Positions 26,116-35,837 of a stretch of DNA of 64,000 nt are shown here, in pieces. The translations under genes were made by a program, and so were the position numbers. The notes under the pieces are model-generated. The model made no database searches. It was not told the origin of the DNA and was given only the letters and a program-made list of their open reading frames with translations. Positions within the stretch are counted from its first letter, which is position 1; every line of letters begins with the position of its first letter. The DNA is from Clostridium bovifaecis (GTDB taxonomy: Bacteria; Bacillota; Clostridia; Clostridiales; Clostridiaceae), in the NCBI GenBank assembly GCA_009738435.1, contig CP046522.1:121249-185248 (forward strand). Direction: 5' to 3'.

Positions 26116-27189
26116 ATGGAAGGCAAATTATTAATGACACCAGGACCAACAAATGTACCTGAAAGGGTACTAAAAAAAATGAGTGAACCAATGATTCATC
26201 ATAGAACTAAAGAATATGGAAAGCTATTTGGAGATATGAGTGAAAGATTAAAGGATGTATTTCAAACGAAGAATCCTGTGCTAACTTTTCCAGCAGCAGG
26301 AACAGGTGGCTTAGAAGCTTCAATAGTTAATATGTTCTCCAAGGGGGATAAGGTTCTTGCAGTGTCTATAGGGGTATTTGGAGATCGATTTATAAAGATA
26401 GCGGAGATTTATGGATTAAAGGTAGACGCAATTGAAGTTCCGTGGGGGAGAGGTGTTGAAGTTGATGAGATAAAGGAAAGGCTTAGGGATGACCATAAAG
26501 CACTTATTTTAACTCACAATGAAACCTCTACTGCGGCAACAAACCCTATAGAAGAAATTGGAAGGTTCATGAAGGATAAAAAGCAGCTCTTTATTGTTGA
26601 TGGAGTAAGCTCAGTAGGTGGATTAGAAGTAAAAATGGACGAGTGGAATATAGATGTTTTGATAACTGCTTCACAAAAGGCATTAATGTCTCCGCCAGGT
26701 TTAGCTTTTATAGGAGTTAGTGATAAGGGATGGGAAGCTCTTAAAAGTTCCACTCTTCCAAAATTTTATTGGGACTTTTTTAGTGCCAGAAGATGTTTAG
26801 AAAAGTCTGTTCCAGAAAATCCTTATACACCAGCGGTTTCATTAATCTTAGGGGTAAATGAGGCCTTAAAGATGATAGAAGAAGAAGGTCTATACAATGT
26901 ATATAAAAGACATGAGTATTTGGCTTGGAAGCTTAGATATGAGATAGAAAAAATGGGATTAAAAATATATACGAATAAAAGGTTTTTATCCAATACGGTT
27001 ACTGCCATTACGTTTGATGAAGATGGAATAGCATCGAGAATAAAAAAGAATATGGAAGAAGAATATAAAATCGTAATCGCGGGTGGGCAAGGAAATTTAA
27101 AAGGTAAAATGATAAGAATTGGTCATATGGGATGTGTAAATCAAGAAATGATTGATAAAACCCTGTATGCCCTAAAGCAATGCCTTTAG
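26116..27189 (+). CDS. Class V aminotransferase, serine biosynthesis
   Basis: A 357-residue PLP enzyme of the alanine-glyoxylate/serine-pyruvate aminotransferase group. It has LLMTPGPTNVPERVL at the start, HNETSTAATNPI, VDGVSSVGGLEVKMDEW and the PLP lysine in ITASQKALMSPPG near residue 195. The serine T-box and nearby serA argue that it is the transaminase that makes phosphoserine or serine in this organism, in place of canonical SerC; a clostridial aminotransferase-serA pair is familiar. The ribosome site is AAAGGGGGG. Transcript to serA is now interrupted by an insertion sequence. Confidence 0.88.
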   Translation: MEGKLLMTPGPTNVPERVLKKMSEPMIHHRTKEYGKLFGDMSERLKDVFQTKNPVLTFPAAGTGGLEASIVNMFSKGDKVLAVSIGVFGDRFIKIAEIYGLKVDAIEVPWGRGVEVDEIKERLRDDHKALILTHNETSTAATNPIEEIGRFMKDKKQLFIVDGVSSVGGLEVKMDEWNIDVLITASQKALMSPPGLAFIGVSDKGWEALKSSTLPKFYWDFFSARRCLEKSVPENPYTPAVSLILGVNEALKMIEEEGLYNVYKRHEYLAWKLRYEIEKMGLKIYTNKRFLSNTVTAITFDEDGIASRIKKNMEEEYKIVIAGGQGNLKGKMIRIGHMGCVNQEMIDKTLYALKQCL

Positions 27190-27204
27190 GCATAGTTAGA
27201 CAGC

Positions 27205-27255
27205 ATAGCCGAAGTTATAGGCTAGTGATTATACACTAGTAATCATAGTCTAATT
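27205..27255. repeat. Imperfect palindrome after the aminotransferase
   Basis: AGGCTAGTGATTATACACTAG followed by TAATCATAGTC-type words, forming an imperfect hairpin (CTAGTGATTA/TAATCA). It may act as a terminator or be another member of the TTAGTGATTAG-type repeats. Confidence 0.4.
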
Positions 27256-27301
27256 GGAGTCTTATGATATTTAACATTTAACTGCACCGAAGGTGCACTA
27301 A

Positions 27302-27309
27302 TTGAATTT
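27302..27309 (+). repeat. Left 8-bp target site duplication
   Basis: TTGAATTT directly left of the element's inverted repeat; identical to 28644-28651 on the right. Confidence 0.85.
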
Positions 27310-28643
27310 GATAGTGTAAAGTAACTTATGAAAAATTAGATTTTAAATTGCCGAACGCAATACCATGTGAATATCTACAAAAGGTTTGTTTTTTAGTAGA
27401 CTTTGTATTAAATTTGAGCATAACAAAAAGACATTTACATGGTATAAAGTGTAAGGCGAATAACTATTTGGTTGTTAATAAAATTAGGATTGCTGCATTT
27501 TTAGTATGGTTTGTTGCCCTAAGTAAATCAGAAGTTGCCACTTAGCAGGCATATTATCTGCATTAGATAACATGTCTAATTCGTTTAATGGCTTCCAATA
27601 GTTATAAGGGTGGGGACGAAGAAAATTATAATATGCCACCCAAAGAGATACGCCGTAGGCTGCGCCGTTCTCACTTCCATAGCCACAAGTAACACGGTAA
27701 GAGGTTTTGAATGTGCGGTTAAGCCTTTCTACTACCTGCTTCACCCAACGAAATTCGGTAGATACCGCATCATCATTAGTAAGGCCGATAACTTGGGTAA
27801 CGTCAAAGTCCCATGATATGGGCATTAAACCTCTTATATTTAAAGTTTACTGCATTAGGAGGAAGTTCATGTAAGTCCATCTTGAAGAAATTTATTGTGA
27901 ATTCACGGTATATGTAGTGAAGCTTATACTTGTGTTTGTCGGTAGCATTTAAGTCTTTAGGCAGTTTGGCAAGATTTTTACGGTAGTAAGAGCAGCTAGA
28001 ATTAACACACTTATGCACTCTAAAATGCTTACGATCTTTCTTAGCAACTAAAATATTACCACAATAAGGGCAACGCAAGGAAAGAGGTCTATTGTAGATA
28101 TTTGTTTCGTTAAATAGCTCACCACAAACCTTGCATTGATATTGCCCCTTAGAACCGTTGTTCTTGTAAATATATTGGTGCGGAGCACCACAACGAGGAC
28201 AAATAGTGGCTTCAGGAACAGCTGACGCTTCCGATCTACGATTTACTGGCTTAACTGTTTTGCCATACTTATGCGTATAGTAAGCCAAAAGCAGTTGGTA
28301 GTCCACAGGTTCTGGATTGAAGATTTTAGGTAGTTTGTCCACCTTAAATTTTTGATATTCGGGACTATGTGAGTCCTCAAAAGCCCACTGCTTAAGAGGA
28401 ATATATTTAGCAATAAACAAAAGTAATTGAGAGATTATTTTTAAAAGATATTGATTATACGAAATTAAATAAGTTATAATTGAATCCAAGACAATGACAA
28501 CCTTTCTGTTTATTTTTGGTTTGTAGGAGATTCAATTATAACACAGAAAAAGGGGGTCATTGTTTTTTTATCCAAAAAAACTCTGCAACCCTTGATATAT
28601 AAATATAAAGTATAAAAAATAGTGTAAAAAACTTTACACTAAC
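27310..28643 (-). mobile_element. Insertion sequence, 1334 bp, internally deleted
   Basis: Ends are GATAGTGTAAAGT (27310-27322) and ACTTTACACTAAC (28631-28643), inverted repeats with 12 of 13 positions matching, flanked by an exact 8-bp duplication TTGAATTT. It carries a transposase on the minus strand that has lost its middle, so it is not autonomous. The element sits between the T-box-controlled aminotransferase and serA, 24 bases before the serA start, and opposite in direction. The family was not assigned. Confidence 0.85.
27484..28489 (-). pseudogene. DDE transposase with internal deletion/frameshift
   Basis: The N-terminal piece (27803-28489, 228 codons) has zinc-ribbon motifs CPRCGAPHQY, CKVCGELF, CPYCGN and CVNSSC, typical of an InsA-like DNA-binding part. 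It ends RFNAHIMGL and a stop. The C-terminal piece (27484-27825, other frame) has DVTQVIGLTNDD, VERLNRTFKTSYR with the last catalytic Glu, and VAYYNFLRPH. The part that should hold the first two catalytic Asp residues is absent, by estimate well over 150 residues. The two frames meet near 27815, so this is a deletion product, not a programmed shift. Confidence 0.85.
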
Positions 28644-28651
28644 TTGAATTT
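28644..28651 (+). repeat. Right 8-bp target site duplication
   Basis: TTGAATTT directly after the right inverted repeat; matches 27302-27309. Its first codon TTG is in frame with serA but is not a start. Confidence 0.85.
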
Positions 28652-28667
28652 AATGGGGGTTATTTAT

Positions 28668-30260
28668 ATGAAAAAGGGAAAGGTTTTAATAGCAGAAAGA
28701 ATTGATGATGCAGGGATAGAGCTTTTAAGAAGGCATATGGAAGTTGATCTTTGTATTGATATACCTAGGAACGAACTTTTAGAGAGAATTCATGATTATG
28801 ATGGATTGATAATAAGAAGTGATAATAAGGTTGATAAGGAACTTTTAGAGAAAGCAACTAAGCTCAAGGTCGTTGGAAGAGCAGGAAATGGTGTAGATAA
28901 TATCGATGTAGGAGAGGCAACAAGGAGAGGAGTTATAGTTGCAAACACTCCGGATAGTAACTCAATATCTGCTTGCGAGCTTGCCATAACTCATATATTA
29001 GCAGGAGCTAAAAATTTTACTTTTGCAGACTCTTATCTAAAGTCAGGGAATTGGGACAGAGATATTTTTATGGGAAATGAGGTATATAATAAAACTCTTG
29101 GTATAATCGGTCTTGGAAGAATTGGAGCTTTAGTAGCTATAAGGATGAAGGCATTTGGAATGAAACTTATAGCTTATGACCCATATATATCTGAGGAGAG
29201 ATTCCAAAGGTATGATGTGGAGAGAAAAGAAACCTTAGAAGAACTTTTAAAGCAGGCGGACATAATAACAATCCATACTCCAAGAACAAAAGAAACAATA
29301 GGCATCATAGGGAAAGACCAGATAGAGTTGATGAAAGATGGGGTTAGGATTGTAAATGCAGCAAGAGGTAAGCTTATGGATGAAGCTGCTTTATACGAAG
29401 GGCTAAAGAGCGGAAAGATAAAGAGCCTAGGATTGGATGTTCACGATAAAGAACCTAGACATGAATCTCCTCTGTATGAATTTAAAAATGTTACTGTGAC
29501 TCCACATATAGGAGCTACCACAGCTGAAGCACAAGAGGATGTAGGTGTGACCATAGCAAGGCAGGTTATTAGTGGAATAAAGGGAGATATTGTACCTAAC
29601 GCTGTGAATCTTCCAGGAATCGCAACAGACGAGCTTAAGGAAATAAGGCCTTATATTGGACTTGCAGAGAAGCTCGGGAAACTGTACTATCAGCTAAATC
29701 ATGAGCCTGTTAAAAATGTAAATATAGTATATTGGGGAGATATAGTTAAGTTTGACACAGAAGTATTAGAAATTGCCTTCCTTAAGGGACTCTTGGAGCA
29801 TGTAAATAATGAAAGAGTAAACTACATCAATGCTAGAATAGTAGCAGAGCAAAGTGGCATAGGCATAAGACAACAGAGAATGAAGGATCACTATAATAAT
29901 TATTCAAATTTAATCACAATAAAGATAACTAATAATGCAGGAGAGGAATTCACTCTTTCAGGAACAGTATCAAATAAACAAGAAGGCAAGCTTGTAGAAA
30001 TACAGGGCTACGAAGTTGATGTAAAGCCAAGCCAGTATATGCTATTCGTACAAAACAAGGACGTGCCAGGGGTTATCGGGCAAGTAGGCACAATAATTGG
30101 AATGGAAGATATAAATGTTGCAACAATGCAGGTTGGAAGAAAGACAAAGGGAGAAATTGCACTTATGGTACTTAACGTAGATAGTGAGGTTTCAAAGGAA
30201 TCTCTTAATAAGTTTAAACAATTAGATAATGTAATTGAAGCTAAGACTACAATCCTTTAA
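28668..30260 (+). CDS. serA: D-3-phosphoglycerate dehydrogenase
   Basis: A 530-residue SerA of the long type: NAD-dependent catalytic domains, then an ASB domain and a C-terminal ACT domain for serine feedback. Seen are the N-terminal VLIAERIDDAGIELL, RAGNGVDNIDVGEATRRG, the NAD motif LGIIGLGRIGALVA near residue 145, the catalytic region NAARGKLMDEAAL and VTPHIGATT with the acid-base His, and the ACT segment VPGVIGQVGTIIGMEDINVA near 460. ATG 28668 is eight bases after GGGGG. It makes 3-phosphohydroxypyruvate, the first step of serine synthesis. The insertion sequence separates it from the T-box, so its current promoter is unclear. Confidence 0.96.
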   Translation: MKKGKVLIAERIDDAGIELLRRHMEVDLCIDIPRNELLERIHDYDGLIIRSDNKVDKELLEKATKLKVVGRAGNGVDNIDVGEATRRGVIVANTPDSNSISACELAITHILAGAKNFTFADSYLKSGNWDRDIFMGNEVYNKTLGIIGLGRIGALVAIRMKAFGMKLIAYDPYISEERFQRYDVERKETLEELLKQADIITIHTPRTKETIGIIGKDQIELMKDGVRIVNAARGKLMDEAALYEGLKSGKIKSLGLDVHDKEPRHESPLYEFKNVTVTPHIGATTAEAQEDVGVTIARQVISGIKGDIVPNAVNLPGIATDELKEIRPYIGLAEKLGKLYYQLNHEPVKNVNIVYWGDIVKFDTEVLEIAFLKGLLEHVNNERVNYINARIVAEQSGIGIRQQRMKDHYNNYSNLITIKITNNAGEEFTLSGTVSNKQEGKLVEIQGYEVDVKPSQYMLFVQNKDVPGVIGQVGTIIGMEDINVATMQVGRKTKGEIALMVLNVDSEVSKESLNKFKQLDNVIEAKTTIL

Positions 30261-30335
30261 TAGTAAAATATTAAAGATTTAAGGGATTAGCAGTTAAAGT
30301 AATAACTGCACTTTGTGAATTTAAGGAGGAGAAAA

Positions 30336-31574
30336 ATGTATCAAAGATTAAGAAATGAGATAGACAATATAAAAATTATTGATGATCATGGACATCCAGG
30401 CTTTGCATTATTTTTCGAGGACATTCCAAAAGAACAAAGGGTAGGATTTGCTGTTGATGTATATAAGAGTCCAGCGGAAACAAGCAGTGGTTTTCCGTAT
30501 CTTAAGGAGCTTCACTACGAAGCTTATGAAAAGCTATATGGTTTTTCAAGAAAAGATATAGACAATCCAGAAAAGTTAGAGTATCTGCAAAGGGAATATG
30601 ATTTAAAAAGAAAAGATATTAAAAAGTTTATAGACATTATAATGAAGGAAGCAGGAGTGGAGACCTTTATTGTAAACTACGTTATTCCAGAAGGTTTGAA
30701 AAATAAGGATAATATTAAATTTATACCTGTTATAGATCAGTTAATTTTGCCTTTTGATAATACCTATCTTAAAAGTAGGCCTCTTGGAAAGACCTTTATA
30801 GGCTCTTATGAATATTTACTAGAGGTTTTAAAGAATAAATATGATTATGAAGAAAAAGGATTTGATAATTATTTAAGCTTTGTAAATAAGGTTCTTGAAG
30901 GATATTTAGAAGAGGGATGTTGTGGATTTAAAATAGCTATTTCTTATGCCAGAAATACGTACTTTGAAAAGGTTGGTGTTGAGGAAGGAGAAGCTTTATA
31001 TAATGAAGCAATTAAAGGAGACATCGAATCATATAAGAGATTACAAGATTTATTAGCTTGGTATATAATGAGAAAAATTGTAGCATACGATGTACCTGTA
31101 CAATTCCATTTCGCTATAACAGATAACTATATTAGGTACTTTAATCCATTAAATCTAGCTAATATGTTAGAAGATGAAGAGCTAAAGAATGCTAAAATAG
31201 TAATCCTTCATGGAGGATATCCTAATTATGTAGATGCTGAAAACTTAGCATTAGGTGGACTATCTCCTAATAATGTGCATATAGATTTTTCTGGTAGAAT
31301 AATGTTTGCTAACCATCCTAAGATTATTGCAAAAATATTAAGAACTTGGCTTGAAAAGCCAGTGCTTTGGGATAAATTAATATATGGCTCTGATACTTTA
31401 TGGGGAGAAAGATATATCTATACCTGTGCTAAGACCGCAAGGGATGGAGTATATTATGCCCTAGAAAGTATGATAGATGATGAGATAATTGATGAAGAAA
31501 CTGGAGTTTCTATAGCAAAGAAGCTTTTAAGAGAAAATGCCCTTAGGTTGTACAAAGTGGGGGAAAGCAAGTGA
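30336..31574 (+). CDS. Amidohydrolase-family protein
   Basis: A 412-residue metal-dependent amidohydrolase (TIM barrel). Metal-ligand-like motifs are IIDDHGHPG near residue 12, VPVQFHFAITD near 245, KIVILHGGYPNY near 285 and IYGSDTLWGE near 350. The general layout resembles the FluG/glutamine-synthetase-associated amidohydrolase group, but substrate cannot be assigned. It lies 75 bases after serA with AAGGAGGAG, so it is likely co-transcribed. A terminator follows. Confidence 0.8.
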   Translation: MYQRLRNEIDNIKIIDDHGHPGFALFFEDIPKEQRVGFAVDVYKSPAETSSGFPYLKELHYEAYEKLYGFSRKDIDNPEKLEYLQREYDLKRKDIKKFIDIIMKEAGVETFIVNYVIPEGLKNKDNIKFIPVIDQLILPFDNTYLKSRPLGKTFIGSYEYLLEVLKNKYDYEEKGFDNYLSFVNKVLEGYLEEGCCGFKIAISYARNTYFEKVGVEEGEALYNEAIKGDIESYKRLQDLLAWYIMRKIVAYDVPVQFHFAITDNYIRYFNPLNLANMLEDEELKNAKIVILHGGYPNYVDAENLALGGLSPNNVHIDFSGRIMFANHPKIIAKILRTWLEKPVLWDKLIYGSDTLWGERYIYTCAKTARDGVYYALESMIDDEIIDEETGVSIAKKLLRENALRLYKVGESK

Positions 31575-31583
31575 TATGAGTTT

Positions 31584-31621
31584 AAACATCCATAAATGAC
31601 TTATTGGCATTATGGATGTTT
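31584..31621 (+). terminator. Terminator after the amidohydrolase
   Basis: Hairpin AAACATCCATAA/TTATGGATGTTT; the downstream T tract is weak. Confidence 0.7.
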
Positions 31622-31713
31622 GGACTTTATGAAAATAAAATATATTCAGTATTAATTTGGACTATAGTTATGTATAATGTTCAAGCTAAAAATTAGCAGA
31701 GGTGGGATTTTAT

Positions 31714-32520
31714 ATGAAGATAGGTTATGCAGCTTCAGCAGGTGAAAAGGATATTTATAATACTATAGACTATGCCTATAATAATAACTTTAGTGCAGTT
31801 GAGCTTAATATAAATATGCCTATATTTTTTCCGGAAAGGTTTGATTCTAAGGAAAGAGGAAGGGTAAAGGAATATGCTGAGAAAAAAGGGGTAGAACTTA
31901 CCTTTCATGCTCCAGAGGATATTTCTCTTCTTCAACTCCAAAAGGGTATAAGAGAATCTGGAATAAGTAGACTTAAGGAAGTTATAGATTTTGGCTATGA
32001 TATTGGTGCAAGCAGACTTACTATGCATGTAGGAGGAGCTGTTTGCTTTACACTAACAGATAGAAAAGTATATATGGATGAACTTTTCTATGATGAGTTT
32101 AAGAAAGTATTAGAGGGCAGCTTAAAGGAGCTAATAGACTATTCAAAAGGGAAGATAAAGCTTTGCATAGAAAATTCAGGACGATTCCCTGAAAAGCTAG
32201 TACAGGAAGTTTTAGATGAAATGCTGTCTAAAGAGGAAGGTTTATTTTTAACTTGGGACATAGGACATTCTTATGAAAATAAGTACAATGAAGTTGAGTT
32301 CTTCTTAAGACATTTAGATAATATAAGAACTTGTCATCTTCATGATAACAATGGATTAAGCGACCACCAAGTTATAGGGCAGGGAGATGTGGATTTTAAC
32401 TGGCATTTTGAAAAGTTGAAGGAAAGCGATGTAATCTATATTATTGAAGTAAGACCAAGAGAAAAGGCAGCAGAATCAGCAGAAAAATTGAAACAAGGTA
32501 TGACACAAGTTATTTCCTAA
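31714..32520 (+). CDS. Sugar phosphate isomerase/epimerase family protein
   Basis: A 268-residue AP-endonuclease-2 type TIM barrel. Metal-site motifs are LTFHAPEDIS near residue 58, LTMHVGG near 98, CIENSGRFP near 145, TWDIGHSYEN near 175 and CHLHDNNGLSDHQVIGQGDV near 205, then IIEVRP. These match xylose-isomerase-like proteins acting on sugars or related cyclic compounds. GAGGTGGG lies before ATG 31714. Substrate unknown. Confidence 0.85.
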   Translation: MKIGYAASAGEKDIYNTIDYAYNNNFSAVELNINMPIFFPERFDSKERGRVKEYAEKKGVELTFHAPEDISLLQLQKGIRESGISRLKEVIDFGYDIGASRLTMHVGGAVCFTLTDRKVYMDELFYDEFKKVLEGSLKELIDYSKGKIKLCIENSGRFPEKLVQEVLDEMLSKEEGLFLTWDIGHSYENKYNEVEFFLRHLDNIRTCHLHDNNGLSDHQVIGQGDVDFNWHFEKLKESDVIYIIEVRPREKAAESAEKLKQGMTQVIS

Positions 32521-32823
32521 TTATATAACATTAATGAAATTAAAAACTTTTGAAAAAACAACTATGGTTTCTAGGGTTTCAAGCAAAAATGCTTAAAATC
32601 ACGGTACAACATTGGCATTAAAGCAGAAGAATGGGGGAGCAATAAGTAACTAGTGCTCTCTCATTTAGCTTTGTTATAGAAAAAATACTATACTCATTTC
32701 CATATAGATGTAAATAAAAATAGACAAATATAAGGATAAATAGATAAATTTCTATAGAACTACTGGAACAATAATGGTAAAATTAAAAATAGAGACAAGT
32801 TATAGTAAGGGGAGGATGAGAAT
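32521..32823. other. Intergenic region with possible structured leader
   Basis: From about 32565 to 32690 the DNA is less AT-rich and has conserved-looking blocks (CTAGGGTTTCAAGC, AATCACGGTACAAC) and then a hairpin GGGGGAGC/GCTCTCTC (32633-32660). This could be an unrecognised leader RNA for the glucosaminidase gene, but the last 130 bases before that gene are AT-rich promoter-like DNA. It did not match FMN, T-box, M-box, ydaO or ykkC patterns. Confidence 0.35.
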
Positions 32824-34353
32824 TTGAGTGTGTATTTAAAGAAGAAAGGTATTAAGATACTTGCTCTATTACTTACGTTTACTGCATTAGCCACTACAGC
32901 ATATGCCAGTGAAAATAGTGCAATAGAGTTATCTATGCAAGAAAATGTACGAGCAGATAAAGTTTGGAGGATAAAGTTCAATAAGAAACTAAAAAGAGAG
33001 ACTGTAAATAACGTAAATATTAAAGTTGAAAAGATGGTATCAGGGAAAGGAACTACAATCTACCCTAAAGTAACGCTTTCTGATGATGGACAAACTGTAT
33101 TAGTCAATGCACCAGTAGAAGGATATACGCCTACAATTGATTACTATGTGACAGTAACTCAAGGAGTTAAGGCTGAGGATGGAGTAGGTTTAAGACAGGA
33201 AGTAAAAAAGAAATATACAATTGAAAATCAGGCTATTGATGAATCAAGCCATGAAAGATTGCCTAAAGTAGGAGATCTTAGGCTAGAAAAAGAGCCTATT
33301 GTGAATGGGGACAAGGAAAGATTTACATTTAATCTTCAAGGAGAAGGTAAATTACAGTATAGATTGTTTTTATTTAAGTTTGGAGATACATACAGAGAAA
33401 TGACCAAAGGCTATAGCAAAGAAGTAAATGCAGGGACAGTCCTTGAATTTTCATATAATCAGGTGTTGAGTACAGGAAAGTATAAGGCAATACTTTATGT
33501 GAAGAGAGCTAATTCAAAGGGCAAATATGAGGACAGCAATACGGATTTTGATAATTACAAGATAGTTAACTTTAAATGTTTAGATAGACTTGCTACAGAG
33601 AATGTAAAATATATAAACTACGGCATTAGCCTTGATAAATTTGTAGATATCCAATTTAACTTAGGAGGAAGCAGTGCTCCTAAATATGATAATAGCGGCA
33701 CATGGGTAAATTCGAGTAAGGACTTAGTAAGACTTTACTCGAAGCCAGAAAATTTTCTTGACGAAGATGGAAAATATATGTTCCTAAAATTGAACTATGT
33801 AGAAGGAATTACTGAAGATATGTTAAAAGATCTTCTCCAGAATAAGGGAATTTTAAGCGGAACAGAGAAGGCATTTTTAGAGGCTGCTAAGAAAAATAAT
33901 ATAAATCCAGTATATTTCGCTATACATGCTATCCATGAAAGTGATTATGGCAGATCAGTACTTTCAAATGGGGTTGAAGTGAGCAATGTTAATGGACAAG
34001 TAGTAGAAAAGAAGAAGGTATATAACATCCTAGGGATAAAGGCTGAGGATGATGATCCAATAAGAAAAGCTTCAGAGTATGCATATAGCCAAGAATGGTT
34101 TGATATAGATTCAGCTATAATTGGTGCTGCAGAATATGTATCACAGAGATATATTAATAAGCCTATTTATGGTGATAGGCCAGAGGCTGTACAGAATACG
34201 TTGTACAAAATGAGATGGAATCCTGCATATCCAGCAACTTACCAATATGCAACGGATATAAGATGGGCATATATACAGAGTGGATATTTAAGGGATTTCT
34301 TTAATAAGCACAGCAACATAAGTTTAGATTTTGAAGTTCCTAAATTTAATTAA
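32824..34353 (+). CDS. Secreted beta-N-acetylglucosaminidase with Ig-like domain
   Basis: A 509-residue secreted cell-wall hydrolase. A signal peptide (KILALLLTFTALATTAYA) is followed by an SbsA-type Ig-like domain (about 30-135, VWRIKFNKKLKRETVNNVNI), a middle beta domain (about 140-260), and a glucosaminidase domain (about 330-500) with catalytic Glu in FAIHAIHESDYGRS and the YATDIRWA motif. It probably cuts glycan strands, as LytD-type enzymes do. It ends FEVPKFN, like the paralogue at 36290-37837. The start is TTG after GGGGAGG. Confidence 0.88.
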   Translation: MSVYLKKKGIKILALLLTFTALATTAYASENSAIELSMQENVRADKVWRIKFNKKLKRETVNNVNIKVEKMVSGKGTTIYPKVTLSDDGQTVLVNAPVEGYTPTIDYYVTVTQGVKAEDGVGLRQEVKKKYTIENQAIDESSHERLPKVGDLRLEKEPIVNGDKERFTFNLQGEGKLQYRLFLFKFGDTYREMTKGYSKEVNAGTVLEFSYNQVLSTGKYKAILYVKRANSKGKYEDSNTDFDNYKIVNFKCLDRLATENVKYINYGISLDKFVDIQFNLGGSSAPKYDNSGTWVNSSKDLVRLYSKPENFLDEDGKYMFLKLNYVEGITEDMLKDLLQNKGILSGTEKAFLEAAKKNNINPVYFAIHAIHESDYGRSVLSNGVEVSNVNGQVVEKKKVYNILGIKAEDDDPIRKASEYAYSQEWFDIDSAIIGAAEYVSQRYINKPIYGDRPEAVQNTLYKMRWNPAYPATYQYATDIRWAYIQSGYLRDFFNKHSNISLDFEVPKFN

Positions 34354-34405
34354 ACAGAAGGCTTGAAGCCATGTTAAAAAACTATCTTCAGGCCTTCTGT
34401 TCTAT
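34353..34405. terminator. Terminator after the first glucosaminidase gene
   Basis: Hairpin AACAGAAGGCTTGAAG with CTTCAGGCCTTCTGTT; placed between convergent genes. Confidence 0.8.
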
Positions 34406-34469
34406 TATTGTCACGTAGTTATTACTTAGCATTACTAAAGATTTATTTAATAAATAATTGCAGAAACTG

Positions 34470-35647
34470 TTAGGCGGTATATTCATTTGGTGCGGTTATA
34501 GCTGAGGCTATGGTATCTTTATAAACTTCTTCTATTGATTTCGCAAAGGTTTTTGATGAATATCTTTCTGCTGTAATTTTAGCGTGTTTAGAAAGATCTC
34601 TTGCATATATATCATCGGTAAATATATATTCTAGAGCTTTTTTAAATTCATTTTCATTATTGTAGATCATTCCATTGGTTCTATGTTTAATAACACCTTC
34701 AATGCAAGGATCGTATCTGCATACTACAGGAAGCCCACAAGAAAGGGCTTCTATATAGGTTAAGCCCTGAGTTTCGCTGGTGGATGCGGTTACAAAAACG
34801 TCAGATATGTTATAGTATTTATAGACCTGGTCTGGGTTTATCATACCTGTAAAAATAACTCTATCATAAAGATTTTTTTCTTTAGATAGACTTACAAGAT
34901 AATCCATATGAGGACCTGTGCCTACAACTAGAAGCTTAGTATTATTTAATTTATTTTTAAGGCTTCCAAACATGTTTATGATTTCATGTATATTTTTTCT
35001 TCAGCTATTCTTCCTAAATATAGGATTACTTTATCTGTAGGATTTAGCTTGTGTTTTTTCAGAAGTTCATTTCTTTCTTCTGCAGTAATGCCATTTTGAA
35101 ATTTTCTAAGGTCAATCCCTGTTGGGATTATATTAATATGTGATTTAACATTATAATTTACTAAAGTATTTTTTACCTTTTCCGTAGGAGCGATTATTCT
35201 ATCTAGGCTATTAAGCAGCAATCTAGTTGCTAGTTCAATCGTCTTAGGGGTAATTATTCTTCCATTTAGAATATAATTAATATAATCTTCATACATCGTA
35301 TGGTAAGTGTGTACATGGGGTATTTTTAGTTTTCTTGATATATGTTTTGCATTTATCATGGTAGAAAATTCTGTTTGAGAATGTATAATGTCTGGGCTCC
35401 AGCCTAAAATTTTCTCACCAATCTCTGTGTTGAAAGGCTTTTTTATCTTTGCACCAGGATAAATTTTAAGATTCATGGATTTTAAGTAATATATATCTCC
35501 ATAGATTCTTTCTTTACCATCTTCAGATAAGGTTAAAATCCTAACATCATGTCCCATTGCTTTAAGTTCTTTATATAGATTATCAGTAGATATTACAACG
35601 CCATTTATCATAGGGTAAAAAGTATCCGTAGTCAGTAGAATTTTCAT
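34470..35647 (-). pseudogene. GT4-type glycosyltransferase, frame broken in an A run
   Basis: N-terminal part (34976-35647) has MKILLTTDTFYPMINGVVIS, DIIHSQTEFSTM and VILYLGRIAEEK; C-terminal part (34470-34973) has KLLVVGTGPHMDYL, VFVTASTSETQGLTYIEALS with the sugar-nucleotide-binding Glu, and ends near residue 390. Adding one A to the A6 run at 34993-34998 joins RIAEEK to NIHEIINMFGSL, giving one normal GT4 enzyme such as those making diacylglycerol glycolipids. It is either a recent pseudogene or a sequencing error. Ribosome site GGAGG. Confidence 0.88.
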
Positions 35648-35804
35648 TAGCAATCCTCCATAACTTTTATATAAAATAATATGATTTACTTTATAAATTT
35701 TACACTGACTTTATTAAGGAAAATAAATATAAATTATTAAAATTTCATTAAAACTTACTTAAAGCTTATTATAATAATATAGACTTGGACTAAATATCAA
35801 CATA

Positions 35805-35837
35805 ATAAAAGAGCCTTTGTTTTCAAAGGCTCTTTTA
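35805..35837 (-). terminator. Terminator of the small membrane protein gene
   Basis: Hairpin AAAAGAGCCTTTG/CAAAGGCTCTTTT on the minus strand, overlapping the last codon. Confidence 0.85.

Noticed and set aside
28644..28667. A longer serA start at TTG 28644
   Set aside because: This TTG is the first codon of the right target duplication of the insertion sequence; ATG 28668 has the ribosome site.
32565..32690. c-di-AMP (ydaO) or guanidine/ppGpp/PRPP (ykkC) riboswitch
   Set aside because: The expected GGGGTGAATCC or GGATAAAAGCCC blocks are missing; only short fragments look similar.
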